Origin: Alphaproteobacteria bacterium
Lineage (GTDB): Bacteria > Pseudomonadota > Alphaproteobacteria > SHNJ01
Direction: 5' to 3'
Assembly: GCA_004295055.1 (NCBI GenBank)
Contig: SHNJ01000013.1
Location: 1-41,713 of the forward strand
Length of the DNA: 41,713 bases
Part shown: positions 17,205-30,252 of the stretch, one piece after another
Layout: every line of letters starts with the position of its first letter
How positions within the stretch are numbered: the stretch's first letter is position 1
Notes under the pieces: generated by a model
Told to the model about the DNA's origin: nothing
The model's input: only the letters and a program-made list of their open reading frames with translations
Database searches by the model: none
Translations under genes and position numbers: made by a program

Positions 17205-17234
17205 CTTGAAATCTATATCTTAATTACCCACCTA
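17205..17234 (+). promoter_or_regulatory. Heat-shock (RpoH-type) promoter for clpB
   Basis: CTTGAA at 17205-17210, 16 bases, then CCCACCTA at 17227-17234. This fits the sigma-32 pattern (CTTGAA with a C-rich CCCCATNT-like -10). It lies about 40 bases upstream of the clpB ATG at 17276, as expected for a heat-shock chaperone. Confidence 0.7.
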
Positions 17235-17275
17235 GTATATATGATCTTAAAAATCAACAAGTTTATGGCACATCA

Positions 17276-19864
<2,589 letters not shown>

Positions 19865-19865
19865 T

Positions 19866-21119
19866 TTATCTTCCCCGGGTTGGTATGGTCTGTTCCACAA
19901 TCGCGGCAGCGGCGGTTTCCGCGGTAAAGGTTGCGGCTGGTTTTTTGGCGGCACCGTGTGGCGACATTAGCGCTTGAGCCTCTGACGTTTCCGTATAAAG
20001 TTTAAAAGCGCCCGGTATCTCCCGTTCATAGTGCGGTTTTACAGGCCACTGCATGCCCAGGGCTGACGTTCCGCCTTTTCCCGATTTTTGTTTTGTTATA
20101 TGACTGTGCGCCTCGAAAATTGCGCCGGCCATAAAATCCGTCCAAGCCACAGGCGGGTTTTGGCGCGCGCACCAGTTAGTAGCGTGCTTGTGATGTATGC
20201 CAAACACGTCATCCAATACCATGATTTGAATATCTTCCATCCAGGGTTGAATCCACGCGCGCCCTGATGGAATGTTTTTAAAAATTTGTGGCAATGCTTC
20301 GGTAAGTTTCCCTTCTGTAGCGCGATTCAAAATAATCGCGGCTGCTATAACCGGATGGAGCATGTGTATATCGTCGCTGATACTAACTTCGCGCATCAGC
20401 AACGTTGTGCAATCCAATAGGCGTTTGGCATAAAGATTCATATGTCCTAAACCAAATGCATCTATAAACCGTTGGCTTGGATTGTCTAAAACTTCCGGCA
20501 TTTTTATATTGCCGGGTTTTCTGTTGGCGGCTAAGGCCACCTGCGCATCGAAAGCCTTTTTCCATGGGGAACGGTCATCTATTACTAGCGGCCTAAATTT
20601 GCGTTCACGGCCTGGCGGAGTTTCGGTGGCGCCGGCGTTCGGTGCCCCAGAATTTGAATCTGACTGGCTGTGAGGTAATTTGGCGATTGGGGTAGGGACA
20701 GTGTTTGACTGATCACATGCATTGATCAGTTGACTGATAATCCGGTAATGTTCAGCCTTGATTTGCGCAATTTCGCCGCGCGAAGCCTTTTCCAGCCATT
20801 CTTTACGTTTTTGCGGATTGCGTATGTCGTTAGCTTCCAATTGCTGCAGCATCTGCCAAATGACCTGGCGGTGTGGCGGGGTAAAGTTGCCTGTAAAGCC
20901 CAGCAATTCTTTTAATCGATTGACTTGGTACCCGGCATCCGTCGCTTTCGCTGTGCTTGTTAAATATCGCATCAAAATGATTGGATCGCGTTTTGCCAAT
21001 CCCAAAACCGTTATCTTGGCCGCTATTTTTTCAAGCGATGCGGCAATAGCCGGGTCGGTTTCTGATAATTCCAGGGCGTTATCCGGTAAAGAGTTATCAG
21101 GTGGTGTTGGATTTGACAT
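19866..21119 (-). CDS. Unknown protein D (operon partner of the lysozyme-like gene)
   Basis: A 417-residue protein of no family I recognise. It has an N-terminal helical region (about 20-140), a low-complexity Ser/Pro/Asn linker around 140-175 (PHSQSDSNSGAPNAGATE), and a C-terminal region with His-rich patches (FGIHHKHATNW, FEAHSHITK) that could bind metal, although no standard motif is complete. There is no signal peptide or membrane span. It ends in RGR. The gene begins 47 bases after the stop of gene E on the same strand, so the two are probably cotranscribed. No good ribosome binding site precedes the ATG. Confidence 0.75.
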   Translation of the reverse strand: MSNPTPPDNSLPDNALELSETDPAIAASLEKIAAKITVLGLAKRDPIILMRYLTSTAKATDAGYQVNRLKELLGFTGNFTPPHRQVIWQMLQQLEANDIRNPQKRKEWLEKASRGEIAQIKAEHYRIISQLINACDQSNTVPTPIAKLPHSQSDSNSGAPNAGATETPPGRERKFRPLVIDDRSPWKKAFDAQVALAANRKPGNIKMPEVLDNPSQRFIDAFGLGHMNLYAKRLLDCTTLLMREVSISDDIHMLHPVIAAAIILNRATEGKLTEALPQIFKNIPSGRAWIQPWMEDIQIMVLDDVFGIHHKHATNWCARQNPPVAWTDFMAGAIFEAHSHITKQKSGKGGTSALGMQWPVKPHYEREIPGAFKLYTETSEAQALMSPHGAAKKPAATFTAETAAAAIVEQTIPTRGR

Positions 21120-21166
21120 GTTTATTCACGCGGCAACTTTTTGGTTTCCTATGCGCCCCTATATAG

Positions 21167-22402
21167 TTACCGTACGCGTTCCATAGCAGAGGACAAGCGC
21201 GTAATGCCGGGATCGGAAACCCCTACTGCCGTTGGAATGGCATTTTGAATGGCTGGCCACTGTTCTTGAAAATTCTGAAAGCCTTCAACATCAAATGGGT
21301 TTAATGGGGTGCTGCGTTGTCTAAATCCGCTGAGCATTTTTAAACTTAAATCTTGGCCAGTTGTGGATTTTAAGAATGTGGCTGCTTCGGTATAGCGGCG
21401 AACACGCAAACGCGGATCTTTTTTTACATTGCAGCGTAAGGCGATTTCACACGCGGCATTTTTCCAATCTTTCTGCTGGATATACCCCAGAAGCCCCTCG
21501 CCAACCAAACCAGGGTTATTGATACACAAGGAAACCAAAGTAATTTTGGCGCCTGGCGGCAATTTATCGAAATCCATTCCCCGGCTGTTGAACTTGTTGT
21601 TTAGGATTTTCATGCGTTTTGCCAAGTCGGCTTCAAATAAAGCTATTACTTGTTCCGCATTTAAACTTTTTTCACCATTCAAGTATCCCTGGAATTCTTT
21701 GTTGTCGCATGGGATAGTCTCGCGGAATGTGATGCGGTTGGCTTCGACATCCAGATTGAAACCTATGCCGATGGTTCGTTTGTTCGCAGTACATTTATAT
21801 TGGCAGGACCTTATGCCTTCGGCGTGAAATATGAATTCGCGCAAAGCGCGATCATAAGATGGCATAGTGCTGATATGATCGCGTAACGATCTTTCAATGC
21901 TGACATCAGGGCTAAGGCCCATTTGCAGTGGGCCCGACTCGACAGTGCCTAAACTAGACGTATGAAGCGATGGAATTGGTTTTTGTATGTCCGGCACTGT
22001 TGGTGCGGCGGGAGTAAGAGATAAATTTGAAGAATATGGAACTGGTTCGAGTGGTGTAGCCGGGCCAGATCTTGCACCGCCGAAATTGAATATATTAAAT
22101 GATGGAGTTGGTTCAAGTGCAGAAGTTGCTGGCGGATTCGAAGGTATGATGGCGGCTTGAGCGCTGTTAGATTTGGAAGTGGAACCCGATAAAACAGATA
22201 GGCTAAGGAAAAGGGTGGTCATACTGGCGGTAAATGCCAGCAAAATATTCAAGGCTCGATCAGGCAGAATTTTATGTGCGAGTGGGGAGTTCACCATCCG
22301 CGAATAAAGAGATCTTTGCGGAGGAATAGTTCTTGGGTGCACAGGATTTATCTGTGCACCAGGAGGTCTCACGCCGCCTGATTTGGTGATGGCTCTAGTC
22401 AT
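21167..22402 (-). CDS. Membrane-anchored GH24 (T4-lysozyme-like) protein with Cys in place of Asp20
   Basis: A 411-residue protein. The basic N-terminus and one membrane span at about 51-72 suggest an inner-membrane anchor with the bulk in the periplasm. A Pro/Ser-rich linker (about 75-165) follows, then a lysozyme domain (about 185-330). Residues 195-214 align without gaps to T4 lysozyme 11-30: E195 matches catalytic Glu11, Y202 Tyr18, T210 Thr26, and the TIGIG strand is kept, but C204 replaces catalytic Asp20. The later SLCINNPGLVGEGLLGYIQQ also fits GH24. It would cut or bind peptidoglycan. I start at the ATG at 22402; a TTG six codons upstream is less likely. It is followed by gene D and ends in RVR. 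Confidence 0.8.
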   Translation of the reverse strand: MTRAITKSGGVRPPGAQINPVHPRTIPPQRSLYSRMVNSPLAHKILPDRALNILLAFTASMTTLFLSLSVLSGSTSKSNSAQAAIIPSNPPATSALEPTPSFNIFNFGGARSGPATPLEPVPYSSNLSLTPAAPTVPDIQKPIPSLHTSSLGTVESGPLQMGLSPDVSIERSLRDHISTMPSYDRALREFIFHAEGIRSCQYKCTANKRTIGIGFNLDVEANRITFRETIPCDNKEFQGYLNGEKSLNAEQVIALFEADLAKRMKILNNKFNSRGMDFDKLPPGAKITLVSLCINNPGLVGEGLLGYIQQKDWKNAACEIALRCNVKKDPRLRVRRYTEAATFLKSTTGQDLSLKMLSGFRQRSTPLNPFDVEGFQNFQEQWPAIQNAIPTAVGVSDPGITRLSSAMERVR

Positions 22403-22457
22403 AAAATCTCTGTACCCCAAAAATTAAATTAATTACATGTTTTTAATGATTTATACT

Positions 22458-22480
22458 AATTTATCTTTAAAAGAAACAAA
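22458..22480 (-). promoter_or_regulatory. Third copy of the 23-bp palindrome, upstream of the lysozyme-like gene
   Basis: On the plus strand it reads AATTTATCTTT then AAAAGAAACAAA, matching the palindrome at 1710-1732 at 18 of 23 positions. On the minus strand a plausible promoter, TTGTTT-18-TATAAA, has its -35 box and spacer inside the site. It lies 56 bases upstream of the ATG at 22402. Confidence 0.5.
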
Positions 22481-22642
22481 AGTAAAGCATAAAATTTTAT
22501 TGCTGATTTTAAAGGGGCTGGGGGACCGTTCGCCGCGTTTCCTTACAACGGTTCAGGGTGTACATCATCGCAAATCTTTCAATCCATGGATATTTTTTCA
22601 CCATTATGCTTTATGGTAGAAAGATCATCATAGGGAAGGCAT

Positions 22643-23077
22643 ATGAACCAAATTATCGAAAAGCCGAATAAAAACGAATGGGGTTTGACCGCAGCCAGCA
22701 CCACGCCAAATACTATTAATTGGAAGGAATCGGCCGAATACAAAAAAACCGCGCAGTTTGTCCGCACGGCCTATGGCCCGTTTGGCAAGGTGGTATTTAC
22801 CGGCATTTGGGTGATTTTCCTGGTGGCTCTTGGAATTTGGGGCGTCAGTTTTCTGGTGGATGCGCTGGAATTGGTGTTCAATGCCGTACGCAATGTTCCA
22901 AATGCCAGCGGCGCGGGCGCGGCGATCGGATCGGTGGCAGGCGCCTTGTTCGCCGCTTGTTGGAAAACGGCAATGGGCGCGGTTATTTTATTCCCGGTTT
23001 GGTATGGGTTTAAAATTGCCTATAATCGTTTTCTGATTTTATTGGCCGCGGAACAAAATTCATCCAGCAAAGAATAA
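22643..23077 (+). CDS. Small membrane protein of unknown function
   Basis: A 144-residue protein with two predicted membrane segments: about 49-75 (VVFTGIWVIFLVALGIWGVS) and about 92-126, a Gly/Ala-rich span ending AVILFPVWYGFKI. The N-terminus is polar and short, and the C-terminus is Glu/Ser-rich. I recognise no family. The ATG has a good ribosome binding site (AGGGAAGG). It is flanked by unrelated minus-strand genes and ends in an intrinsic terminator that extends into the M23 peptidase gene on the opposite strand. Confidence 0.75.
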   Translation: MNQIIEKPNKNEWGLTAASTTPNTINWKESAEYKKTAQFVRTAYGPFGKVVFTGIWVIFLVALGIWGVSFLVDALELVFNAVRNVPNASGAGAAIGSVAGALFAACWKTAMGAVILFPVWYGFKIAYNRFLILLAAEQNSSSKE

Positions 23078-23087
23078 TCTTTAGGGA

Positions 23088-24836
23088 TTAGCGCCAGGCG
23101 ATCTTGGCGCCTTTTTTGCCGTCTTTCAACGTGGCAATTTTTTGCTGCGTGTCCGCCAGAGCCAGTTTAAATTTCTGCAATTCCTTGCCAGCCAGTTCGC
23201 GGCCGGTGGCGAATTTTACGCCCAACGGATTGATTTTGCGCACGCCGCGATGGACTTCGTAATGCAAATGCGGACCGGTGGAAAGGCCGGTCGAACCGAC
23301 ATAGCCGATCACATCGCCTTGATGTACCCGTCCGCCAACGTTCAATGTTTTGGCATATCGGCTTAGATGGCCATAAGCGGTCGCGTATTCGCGGTTATGC
23401 TGAATTTCAATATAATGGCCGTAACCGCCATTCCATCCTTTTTGTTTTACAACGCCGTCACCGGCGGCAAGAACCGGCGTTCCCATACCAGCGCCGAAAT
23501 CCACGCCTTCATGCATTTTGGAATAACCCAGAATCGGATGGCGGCGCATGCCGAAACCGCGTGTAATCCGCGCACCGTCGACTGGCGTGCGCAATAAAGC
23601 CTTCCGCACCGATTTACCTTCAGCGGTGAAATAATCCGCGCGCGTGTCGTCTTGCGGCTTGTAACGGAAAATTTTCAATTCCTTGCTGCCATATTTCAGA
23701 TTGGCAAAAACCATATTGCCTGGTTTTACGAAACGGCCTTCTTCGTCATAGATTTCTTCGAATGCGACTTCGAATTTATCCCCGGAATGAACTTCGCGCT
23801 GAAAATCGACGTCATAGGAAAATACCCGGATCATATCCGATAAAACGCTTTGCGGAATGCCCGCTTTTTTGGCGGCTTCCGACAGGCTGTTATTGATCGT
23901 GGCTGTGATGACATTCATTCGCACTTCGACCGGGCGGGATTCGGATTTGGCTTTGAACTTATTGCCCGTGCGCGAAATCATAATGCGCTGGTCATGCGTT
24001 GGGGTAAAAGTAACCTGATCGATGGCACGAATGCTATTGTCTGCAACGGTTTGTTTGGCGTCTTTCGCTTTGCCTTTTGGTTTATCCGGTTGCACCGGCT
24101 GATCGGAAAATACGATGGTGATTTCTTCGCCGATATCGATGGTTTTCGGATTTAAAATGGTTTTTAAGGCCGAGGTAATCGCACCAGCTTGCTTTTTATC
24201 GACACCGGCGGAAATAAGGGCGTTGTTAAAGCTTTCGCCGCGCGCCAATTTAATGGTTTTTTGCTCGGCTTTTAAGGCCAGGGATTGCTCGCCATAGTTA
24301 TTGGCTTCGCCCGATAAACTTTCTTTATCCGTGGCCACATCGTCGTTCATGTCGTTCTGGGTCGGCAATGCCGCATCCGCCGTGCCGATGGGATTCAGGC
24401 TTTTGGCAAAATCATTCGCATCGTTTAGAAACTTGGCATAAATATGATTGATCGGCTGATTGGGCGGTTCTTCATATCGGCCGGTGGGCGAGCTTGCGGC
24501 AATCAAGGCAAATAACAAAATCAAAGCGCCGGCATAAAGATTGCGTTTGTTGGCAAGCTGCTTGAATTGTATTGGATTGAATTGAATTTTGCGCCAGGAC
24601 GCCAATTTCGGCGTGGCCAAGGCGGGGATTTTAGGCAGGTCTGGTAGTGCCGACAGGGACGTGGAAGGTATATCGATTTCAATATCTTGATTCAAAAAAT
24701 CGGCGATTTTGCGCAAATCGGCTTTGACCAATGGCAACTGTTTTTGGGTGAATGCCATGACGGCATCAAAGCCAACGGCCAGATACCAATCAATCTCTCG
24801 CAACGCATTAATGAATCGCGTTTTAAAGTTCTGCAA
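23088..24836 (-). CDS. M23 family peptidoglycan DD-endopeptidase (MepM-like)
   Basis: A 582-residue zinc peptidase that cleaves peptide cross-links in periplasmic peptidoglycan. A cytoplasmic N-terminal stretch of about 98 residues and one membrane span at about 99-115 precede a linker, an OapA/LysM-like regulatory region (about 195-300) and the C-terminal LytM domain. Zinc and catalytic residues H442, D446 (HEGVDFG), H523 and H525 (GPHLHYE) keep the exact spacing of LytM. All are present, so it should be active. The 98-residue cytoplasmic extension is longer than in E. coli MepM. A perfect 14-bp palindrome, TCTTTAATTAAAGA, lies 24 bases upstream of the ATG at 24860-24873. Confidence 0.93.
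   Translation of the reverse strand: MQNFKTRFINALREIDWYLAVGFDAVMAFTQKQLPLVKADLRKIADFLNQDIEIDIPSTSLSALPDLPKIPALATPKLASWRKIQFNPIQFKQLANKRNLYAGALILLFALIAASSPTGRYEEPPNQPINHIYAKFLNDANDFAKSLNPIGTADAALPTQNDMNDDVATDKESLSGEANNYGEQSLALKAEQKTIKLARGESFNNALISAGVDKKQAGAITSALKTILNPKTIDIGEEITIVFSDQPVQPDKPKGKAKDAKQTVADNSIRAIDQVTFTPTHDQRIMISRTGNKFKAKSESRPVEVRMNVITATINNSLSEAAKKAGIPQSVLSDMIRVFSYDVDFQREVHSGDKFEVAFEEIYDEEGRFVKPGNMVFANLKYGSKELKIFRYKPQDDTRADYFTAEGKSVRKALLRTPVDGARITRGFGMRRHPILGYSKMHEGVDFGAGMGTPVLAAGDGVVKQKGWNGGYGHYIEIQHNREYATAYGHLSRYAKTLNVGGRVHQGDVIGYVGSTGLSTGPHLHYEVHRGVRKINPLGVKFATGRELAGKELQKFKLALADTQQKIATLKDGKKGAKIAWR
23091..23117 (+). terminator. Intrinsic terminator inside the end of the M23 gene
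   Basis: GCGCCA (23091-23096) pairs with TGGCGC (23105-23110) around an 8-base loop, followed by TTTTTT at 23112-23117. It serves the plus-strand membrane-protein gene ending at 23077, yet most of it is coding sequence for the last residues of the convergent peptidase. Confidence 0.75.
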
Positions 24837-24859
24837 TCTTCACCTAAATTTGCGAATGG

Positions 24860-24873
24860 TCTTTAATTAAAGA
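24860..24873. promoter_or_regulatory. Perfect 14-bp palindrome between the M23 gene and thiC
   Basis: TCTTTAATTAAAGA, 24 bases upstream of the M23 start codon on the minus strand. It shares the TCTTT..AAAGA core with the 23-bp palindromes but lacks the outer GTA/TAC bases, so it may or may not be the same kind of site. The rest of the 275-bp gap to thiC is AT-rich, and I recognise no TPP riboswitch in it. Confidence 0.4.
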
Positions 24874-25099
24874 TAGTAGAAATAAAAGAATACCCGTTTA
24901 TAATTTTGCTCTACTTGCGCGCTTACAGCCGAACTGTCAACCACAAAAAACACAATCTCTTAATATAATTACAATAACATGAAGCCTGACAAAATATTAT
25001 TAATATTGCGTCAATATCTAATCATTTTGGGTGTGTATAAATCACCTCAGTATGCGCTGGCCATACCATAAATGCCCCATATATAAGTAGTTCAGATAA

Positions 25100-26926
<1,827 letters not shown>

Positions 26927-26963
26927 TGATAGGATGCCCCATTGATTTAAAGGAAATAGTATC

Positions 26964-27806
26964 ATGAAGAATATTGTTGTTTCTGCTTTGATCGCGTTGA
27001 TTGTCAGTTTATTCGCAGTTCATTTTTCAAAACAATCTGCGGAAGTAAAAGAAACCGTGTTGGAACGCATCGAACGCACGAAAACATTGCGCTGTGGCTA
27101 TAACATCGAACCGCCGATGAATATGGTTGATGCCAATACCGGCAAAGTGTATGGCGCGATCCCGGATATCGTCGAAAAAATCGCCGAATATATGAATTGG
27201 AAAGTAGAATGGACCGAGCAAGTGCCGTGGTCCGACTTGGTGGTGGGTTTGCAGGCGAATCGGTACGATTTGGCGTGTGTTGGCAAATGGGTGTTCATTC
27301 CACAAGTGCGTGGCGGTCAATTCAGTCAACCCCTTTATTTTGCCAAGGTGCATGGCTATGGTAGAGCAGACGAAAGCCGGTTTGACGATACGTTGTCGAC
27401 TTTAAACGATCCTAAATTCACGATTGCCTCGATTGACGGTGAAATTAATTATTATATTTCACGCAATAAATTTCCCAAAGCCAAACGTTTGGAAATGCCA
27501 GGTATTGCCAATCCCGGTGAATTGCAGCTTAGTGTGATCAATAACAAAGCCGATGTCACTTTTCTGGCAAAATTCAGTGCCGATGATTACATAAAAACGA
27601 ATCCCGGTAAAATAAAGCAACTGACAAAGCAGCCGGTGGCGTTTTTCGATACCGCCTTAATGTTCAAAGGCGGAGAGGCGGCTTTTGGTGGTGCGTTGGA
27701 CGCGGCGTTACGGCAAATGCATGGCGATGGATTTATCGCGGCGACATTGGATAAATGGAAAGTCCCCGCGGATTCTATCGCGCGGGTAAAGTTGCCGGTG
27801 GATTGA
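26964..27806 (+). CDS. Amino-acid-type solute-binding protein (SBP_bac_3)
   Basis: A 280-residue periplasmic binding protein with an uncleaved-looking N-terminal hydrophobic segment (about 4-21). The bilobed SBP_bac_3 fold follows: LRCGYNIEPPMNM, GAIPDIVEKIAEYMNWKVEW, LQANRYDLACVGKWVFIPQ. Such proteins deliver polar amino acids to ABC permeases or form sensory domains. No permease or ATPase gene is near, so it works with a distant transporter or on its own. A good ribosome binding site (AAAGGAAAT) precedes the ATG. It follows thiC by 37 bases and may be read with it. No terminator is visible before the convergent DinB-like gene. Confidence 0.85.
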   Translation: MKNIVVSALIALIVSLFAVHFSKQSAEVKETVLERIERTKTLRCGYNIEPPMNMVDANTGKVYGAIPDIVEKIAEYMNWKVEWTEQVPWSDLVVGLQANRYDLACVGKWVFIPQVRGGQFSQPLYFAKVHGYGRADESRFDDTLSTLNDPKFTIASIDGEINYYISRNKFPKAKRLEMPGIANPGELQLSVINNKADVTFLAKFSADDYIKTNPGKIKQLTKQPVAFFDTALMFKGGEAAFGGALDAALRQMHGDGFIAATLDKWKVPADSIARVKLPVD

Positions 27807-27828
27807 TAAAATCCGCCGATTTTTGGAG

Positions 27829-28386
27829 TTAATCCAACCCGGCGATAATTTTTTCGATCTGCTGGCGGTGCAATCGTTGATGGGTTGCCAGCATTTTGTA
27901 CCATCCGGCCGCATTTAACGGGCCGAACCAGGGGTGGTCGAATGTTATGCCCGGCGCCTGGTCCAGGGCTTGTAAATCGAATCGGTTTGGCCAGGATGTT
28001 ACCAATTGTTCGAATGATTGGCGCGCTTGTGCCCCCGTGTAACGGTCTTGCGGTTTTACCGCCGCCATCGACGCGGCCCCTGCCGGTTTTTTATTTTGCC
28101 GGAGCGATTCAATCACAGGCATGATCGCGTTGGCGACGATGATTAAATGTTCGATGGTCATGCTGACCGACCAGTTGGTCGAAACGGGATCGAGTCCTGG
28201 AATGCGTTTGATTTGCACGCGCTGGCGCAGGGCAGATTCCGGCAAATCGGCGCTTAAACGCAGAATCTTTTTGCCTTCCTCGATAAAAATATCCCGCGCC
28301 TTGGCGGCACTAAACCGCCGCAATTTGGGCGCTATGACCCATCGGATAATCCATTTTTCTACTGTGGGTATGGTACTGCTGCTCAT
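27829..28386 (-). CDS. DinB-like superfamily protein (DUF1569)
   Basis: A 185-residue four-helix-bundle protein. The motif HPWFGPLNAAGWYKMLATHQRLHRQQ near the C-terminus is that of DUF1569/DinB_2 proteins, whose bundle usually holds a divalent metal with three His ligands; candidates are H in SMTIEHL, H in FDHPWFG and H in LATHQRLH. Members are metal-dependent transferase-like proteins of mostly unknown substrate. A clear ribosome binding site (AAAGGAG) precedes the ATG at 28386. It is convergent with the solute-binding protein gene and follows FkbM on the same strand, 59 bases downstream. Confidence 0.8.
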   Translation of the reverse strand: MSSSTIPTVEKWIIRWVIAPKLRRFSAAKARDIFIEEGKKILRLSADLPESALRQRVQIKRIPGLDPVSTNWSVSMTIEHLIIVANAIMPVIESLRQNKKPAGAASMAAVKPQDRYTGAQARQSFEQLVTSWPNRFDLQALDQAPGITFDHPWFGPLNAAGWYKMLATHQRLHRQQIEKIIAGLD

Positions 28387-28445
28387 AACGGCTCCTTTGA
28401 TTTGACTTTATCTAAAACCGCGCCGGGTTAAGTAAAGCCCCCAAA

Positions 28446-29432
28446 TCAGGAGAAGAACCTCGTCGCCGTTTGCGGGTGTATGGCAATAACATTAAGGGCT
28501 TCGGCGAAAAGCGGTCTTGTATCCAGCGGCAAAGGTATCAAACATAACGCCGTTGCCTTGCCGTCTTTTTCCAAATCGCGGGTAAAATAAGTTTGGCCAT
28601 TGGCCGTATGTTCGAAGGCGATCTGATAGAACTCGTATCCCCATGCCGCCAATAATTGAAGCGGTTCCAGCATCGCGGCCGATTTTTTTGCGTCAAACCA
28701 GCTTTCTAAAACAATGATTGGTTTTGCGCGCTGGATGCGTTTTGCTCCGCCATTGAACACCGCCGCCTCATGGCCTTCGACGTCTATTTTGACAATATCC
28801 GGGTCGGGCAGATCCAAATCGTCCAGCCGGCATACTTTGACCATGGTGCCGTGGGTTGCATTCGGGTCAAGACGGGACAGGGCGCTGTGCCGTCCCTCGT
28901 GCAGCGGAAAGAAACCTTCGCTGTCGGAAAGTCCATAGGGATGAGTGGTTATTTTTTTCGGGCATGCCGCCGTTAGTTTGGACAGATCGGCAAAAGTGCG
29001 CGGCGAAATTTCAAAAGCATGCACGCCGCCTTTAAAATCCTCGCGTGTTGCAAACAAAGCGGTGAAATAACCCCAATTTGCGCCGATGTCATAAACGGTG
29101 TTGGCGCGTTTTGCCAAGACATTGAAAAAATAAGTTACATCGTTTTCATACCCGCCGTCGTTTTTGCGGATGGTGTGGTTGATGTAAGCCGTATTGCGCA
29201 AGTCGAGGGCAATCTGTCCTTGCGGCAAAATAATTTCGCCGTATCTGCAGGGATTCGGGACGGTTAGAAGCAGATCGTAAATTCTACGCAACGTTTTGCG
29301 CCAAATGCGTTTTAAGCCGCGCTGTTTGCCCAATGACAAACGCACCATCAGGTTGGCGATCGATGGCAGGCGCGTATCGACAATAGGGTTATAGGAATCT
29401 AGCGGTAACCGGATAATTTTAGGATCTGGCAT
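28446..29432 (-). CDS. FkbM family methyltransferase
   Basis: A 328-residue class I SAM methyltransferase. Motif I is VYDIGANWGYFTALFA near residue 113, and the FkbM hallmark is DIVKIDVEGHEAAVFNGG, followed by IVLESWF. Family members O-methylate sugars or natural products; with no polysaccharide cluster nearby the substrate is unknown. No ribosome binding site precedes the ATG. A strong promoter (TTGACA-17-TAAATT) ends eight bases before it, so the message is probably leaderless. It diverges from the LysE gene. Confidence 0.88.
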   Translation of the reverse strand: MPDPKIIRLPLDSYNPIVDTRLPSIANLMVRLSLGKQRGLKRIWRKTLRRIYDLLLTVPNPCRYGEIILPQGQIALDLRNTAYINHTIRKNDGGYENDVTYFFNVLAKRANTVYDIGANWGYFTALFATREDFKGGVHAFEISPRTFADLSKLTAACPKKITTHPYGLSDSEGFFPLHEGRHSALSRLDPNATHGTMVKVCRLDDLDLPDPDIVKIDVEGHEAAVFNGGAKRIQRAKPIIVLESWFDAKKSAAMLEPLQLLAAWGYEFYQIAFEHTANGQTYFTRDLEKDGKATALCLIPLPLDTRPLFAEALNVIAIHPQTATRFFS

Positions 29433-29440
29433 GGAGTGGC

Positions 29441-29469
29441 AATTTATTGATTGCTATCTATCCTGTCAA
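29441..29469 (-). promoter_or_regulatory. Promoter of the FkbM gene, leaderless layout
   Basis: On the minus strand TTGACA (complement of 29464-29469), a 17-nt spacer and TAAATT (complement of 29441-29446). Eight bases separate the -10 box from the ATG at 29432, so the first transcribed base should be at or next to the start codon. Confidence 0.6.
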
Positions 29470-29507
29470 AATTAAAATGCGGGAACCAATTAGTATAAGG
29501 GATTCGC

Positions 29508-30128
29508 ATGTTGTTGCTAAAGGCTTTTGTTCTTGGATTCTCCGTTGCCGCGCCGATCGGCCCGGTTGGAATGCTGGTTATTTCGCGGGGCTTGAATCAG
29601 GGAAGGCGCTCGGCGCTGGAAACGGGATTGGGCGATGGATTGTCGCTGGCAACCTACGCGTTACTGGCGGCGCTGGGATTGGAAAATTTATTTAATTCTA
29701 TTCCGTGGCTGCGGCCTTGGTTTTGTATTCTTGGCGCGATAGTGATGGTATATTTCGGCATTAAAATCTGGCGATTGAAACCGGCATTGCAAAGCGCCGA
29801 CATTAACAGCAGCCGCGGATATATTCTGTCGACATACCTGTTCGCGATGACCAGTCCAGCCACTATTCTGGTATTCGCAGGATTTTATTCGGGTATGAGC
29901 ATCGGGGCAGGCAGTTTGGATTTTATAAATTTAATCGGATTTGCATTCGCGGTGTTGTTGGGGTCTTTGGCCTGGTGGATAATATTAAGCATGCTTTTGC
30001 ATTGGTTAAAGCCGCGCCTTGGCATCGGGATTTTGCATAAAATCAACATGGCTTCCGCATTGGTGTTTTTCGTCTTTGCTGTCATGGCTTTATATAATCT
30101 GCCACCCGTTCATTTTACTTCGTTTTAA
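29508..30128 (+). CDS. LysE family translocator
   Basis: A 206-residue inner-membrane exporter with about six hydrophobic segments. The LysE signature GFSVAAPIGPVGMLVISRGLNQGRRSAL is at residues 8-35, GLGDGLSLATYALLAALGL follows, and the fourth segment begins TYLFAMTSPATILVF. Members export amino acids such as lysine, arginine or homoserine derivatives. The substrate cannot be told from sequence and no regulator gene is adjacent. The ATG is preceded only by a weak AAGGGA. It diverges from FkbM with 75 bases between. Confidence 0.9.
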   Translation: MLLLKAFVLGFSVAAPIGPVGMLVISRGLNQGRRSALETGLGDGLSLATYALLAALGLENLFNSIPWLRPWFCILGAIVMVYFGIKIWRLKPALQSADINSSRGYILSTYLFAMTSPATILVFAGFYSGMSIGAGSLDFINLIGFAFAVLLGSLAWWIILSMLLHWLKPRLGIGILHKINMASALVFFVFAVMALYNLPPVHFTSF

Positions 30129-30252
30129 CTTAGAGACAGCCAATCGGCCCATACGGGGAAATAATGGGGGTTAACTTGCGCTGTTCCATGTTAATCATCG
30201 CAAAAACGCCACAATTCAGTATTCTAACCTGCATCCAAAATAAGGAATCGAT

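Noticed and set aside
19866-22402. Prophage remnant around the lysozyme-like gene
   Set aside because: No integrase, terminase, capsid, tail, holin or spanin gene is near; the protein has its own membrane anchor and a long linker.
26964-27806. Amino-acid ABC transporter operon
   Set aside because: Only the binding protein is present; the neighbours are thiC and a convergent DinB-like gene.
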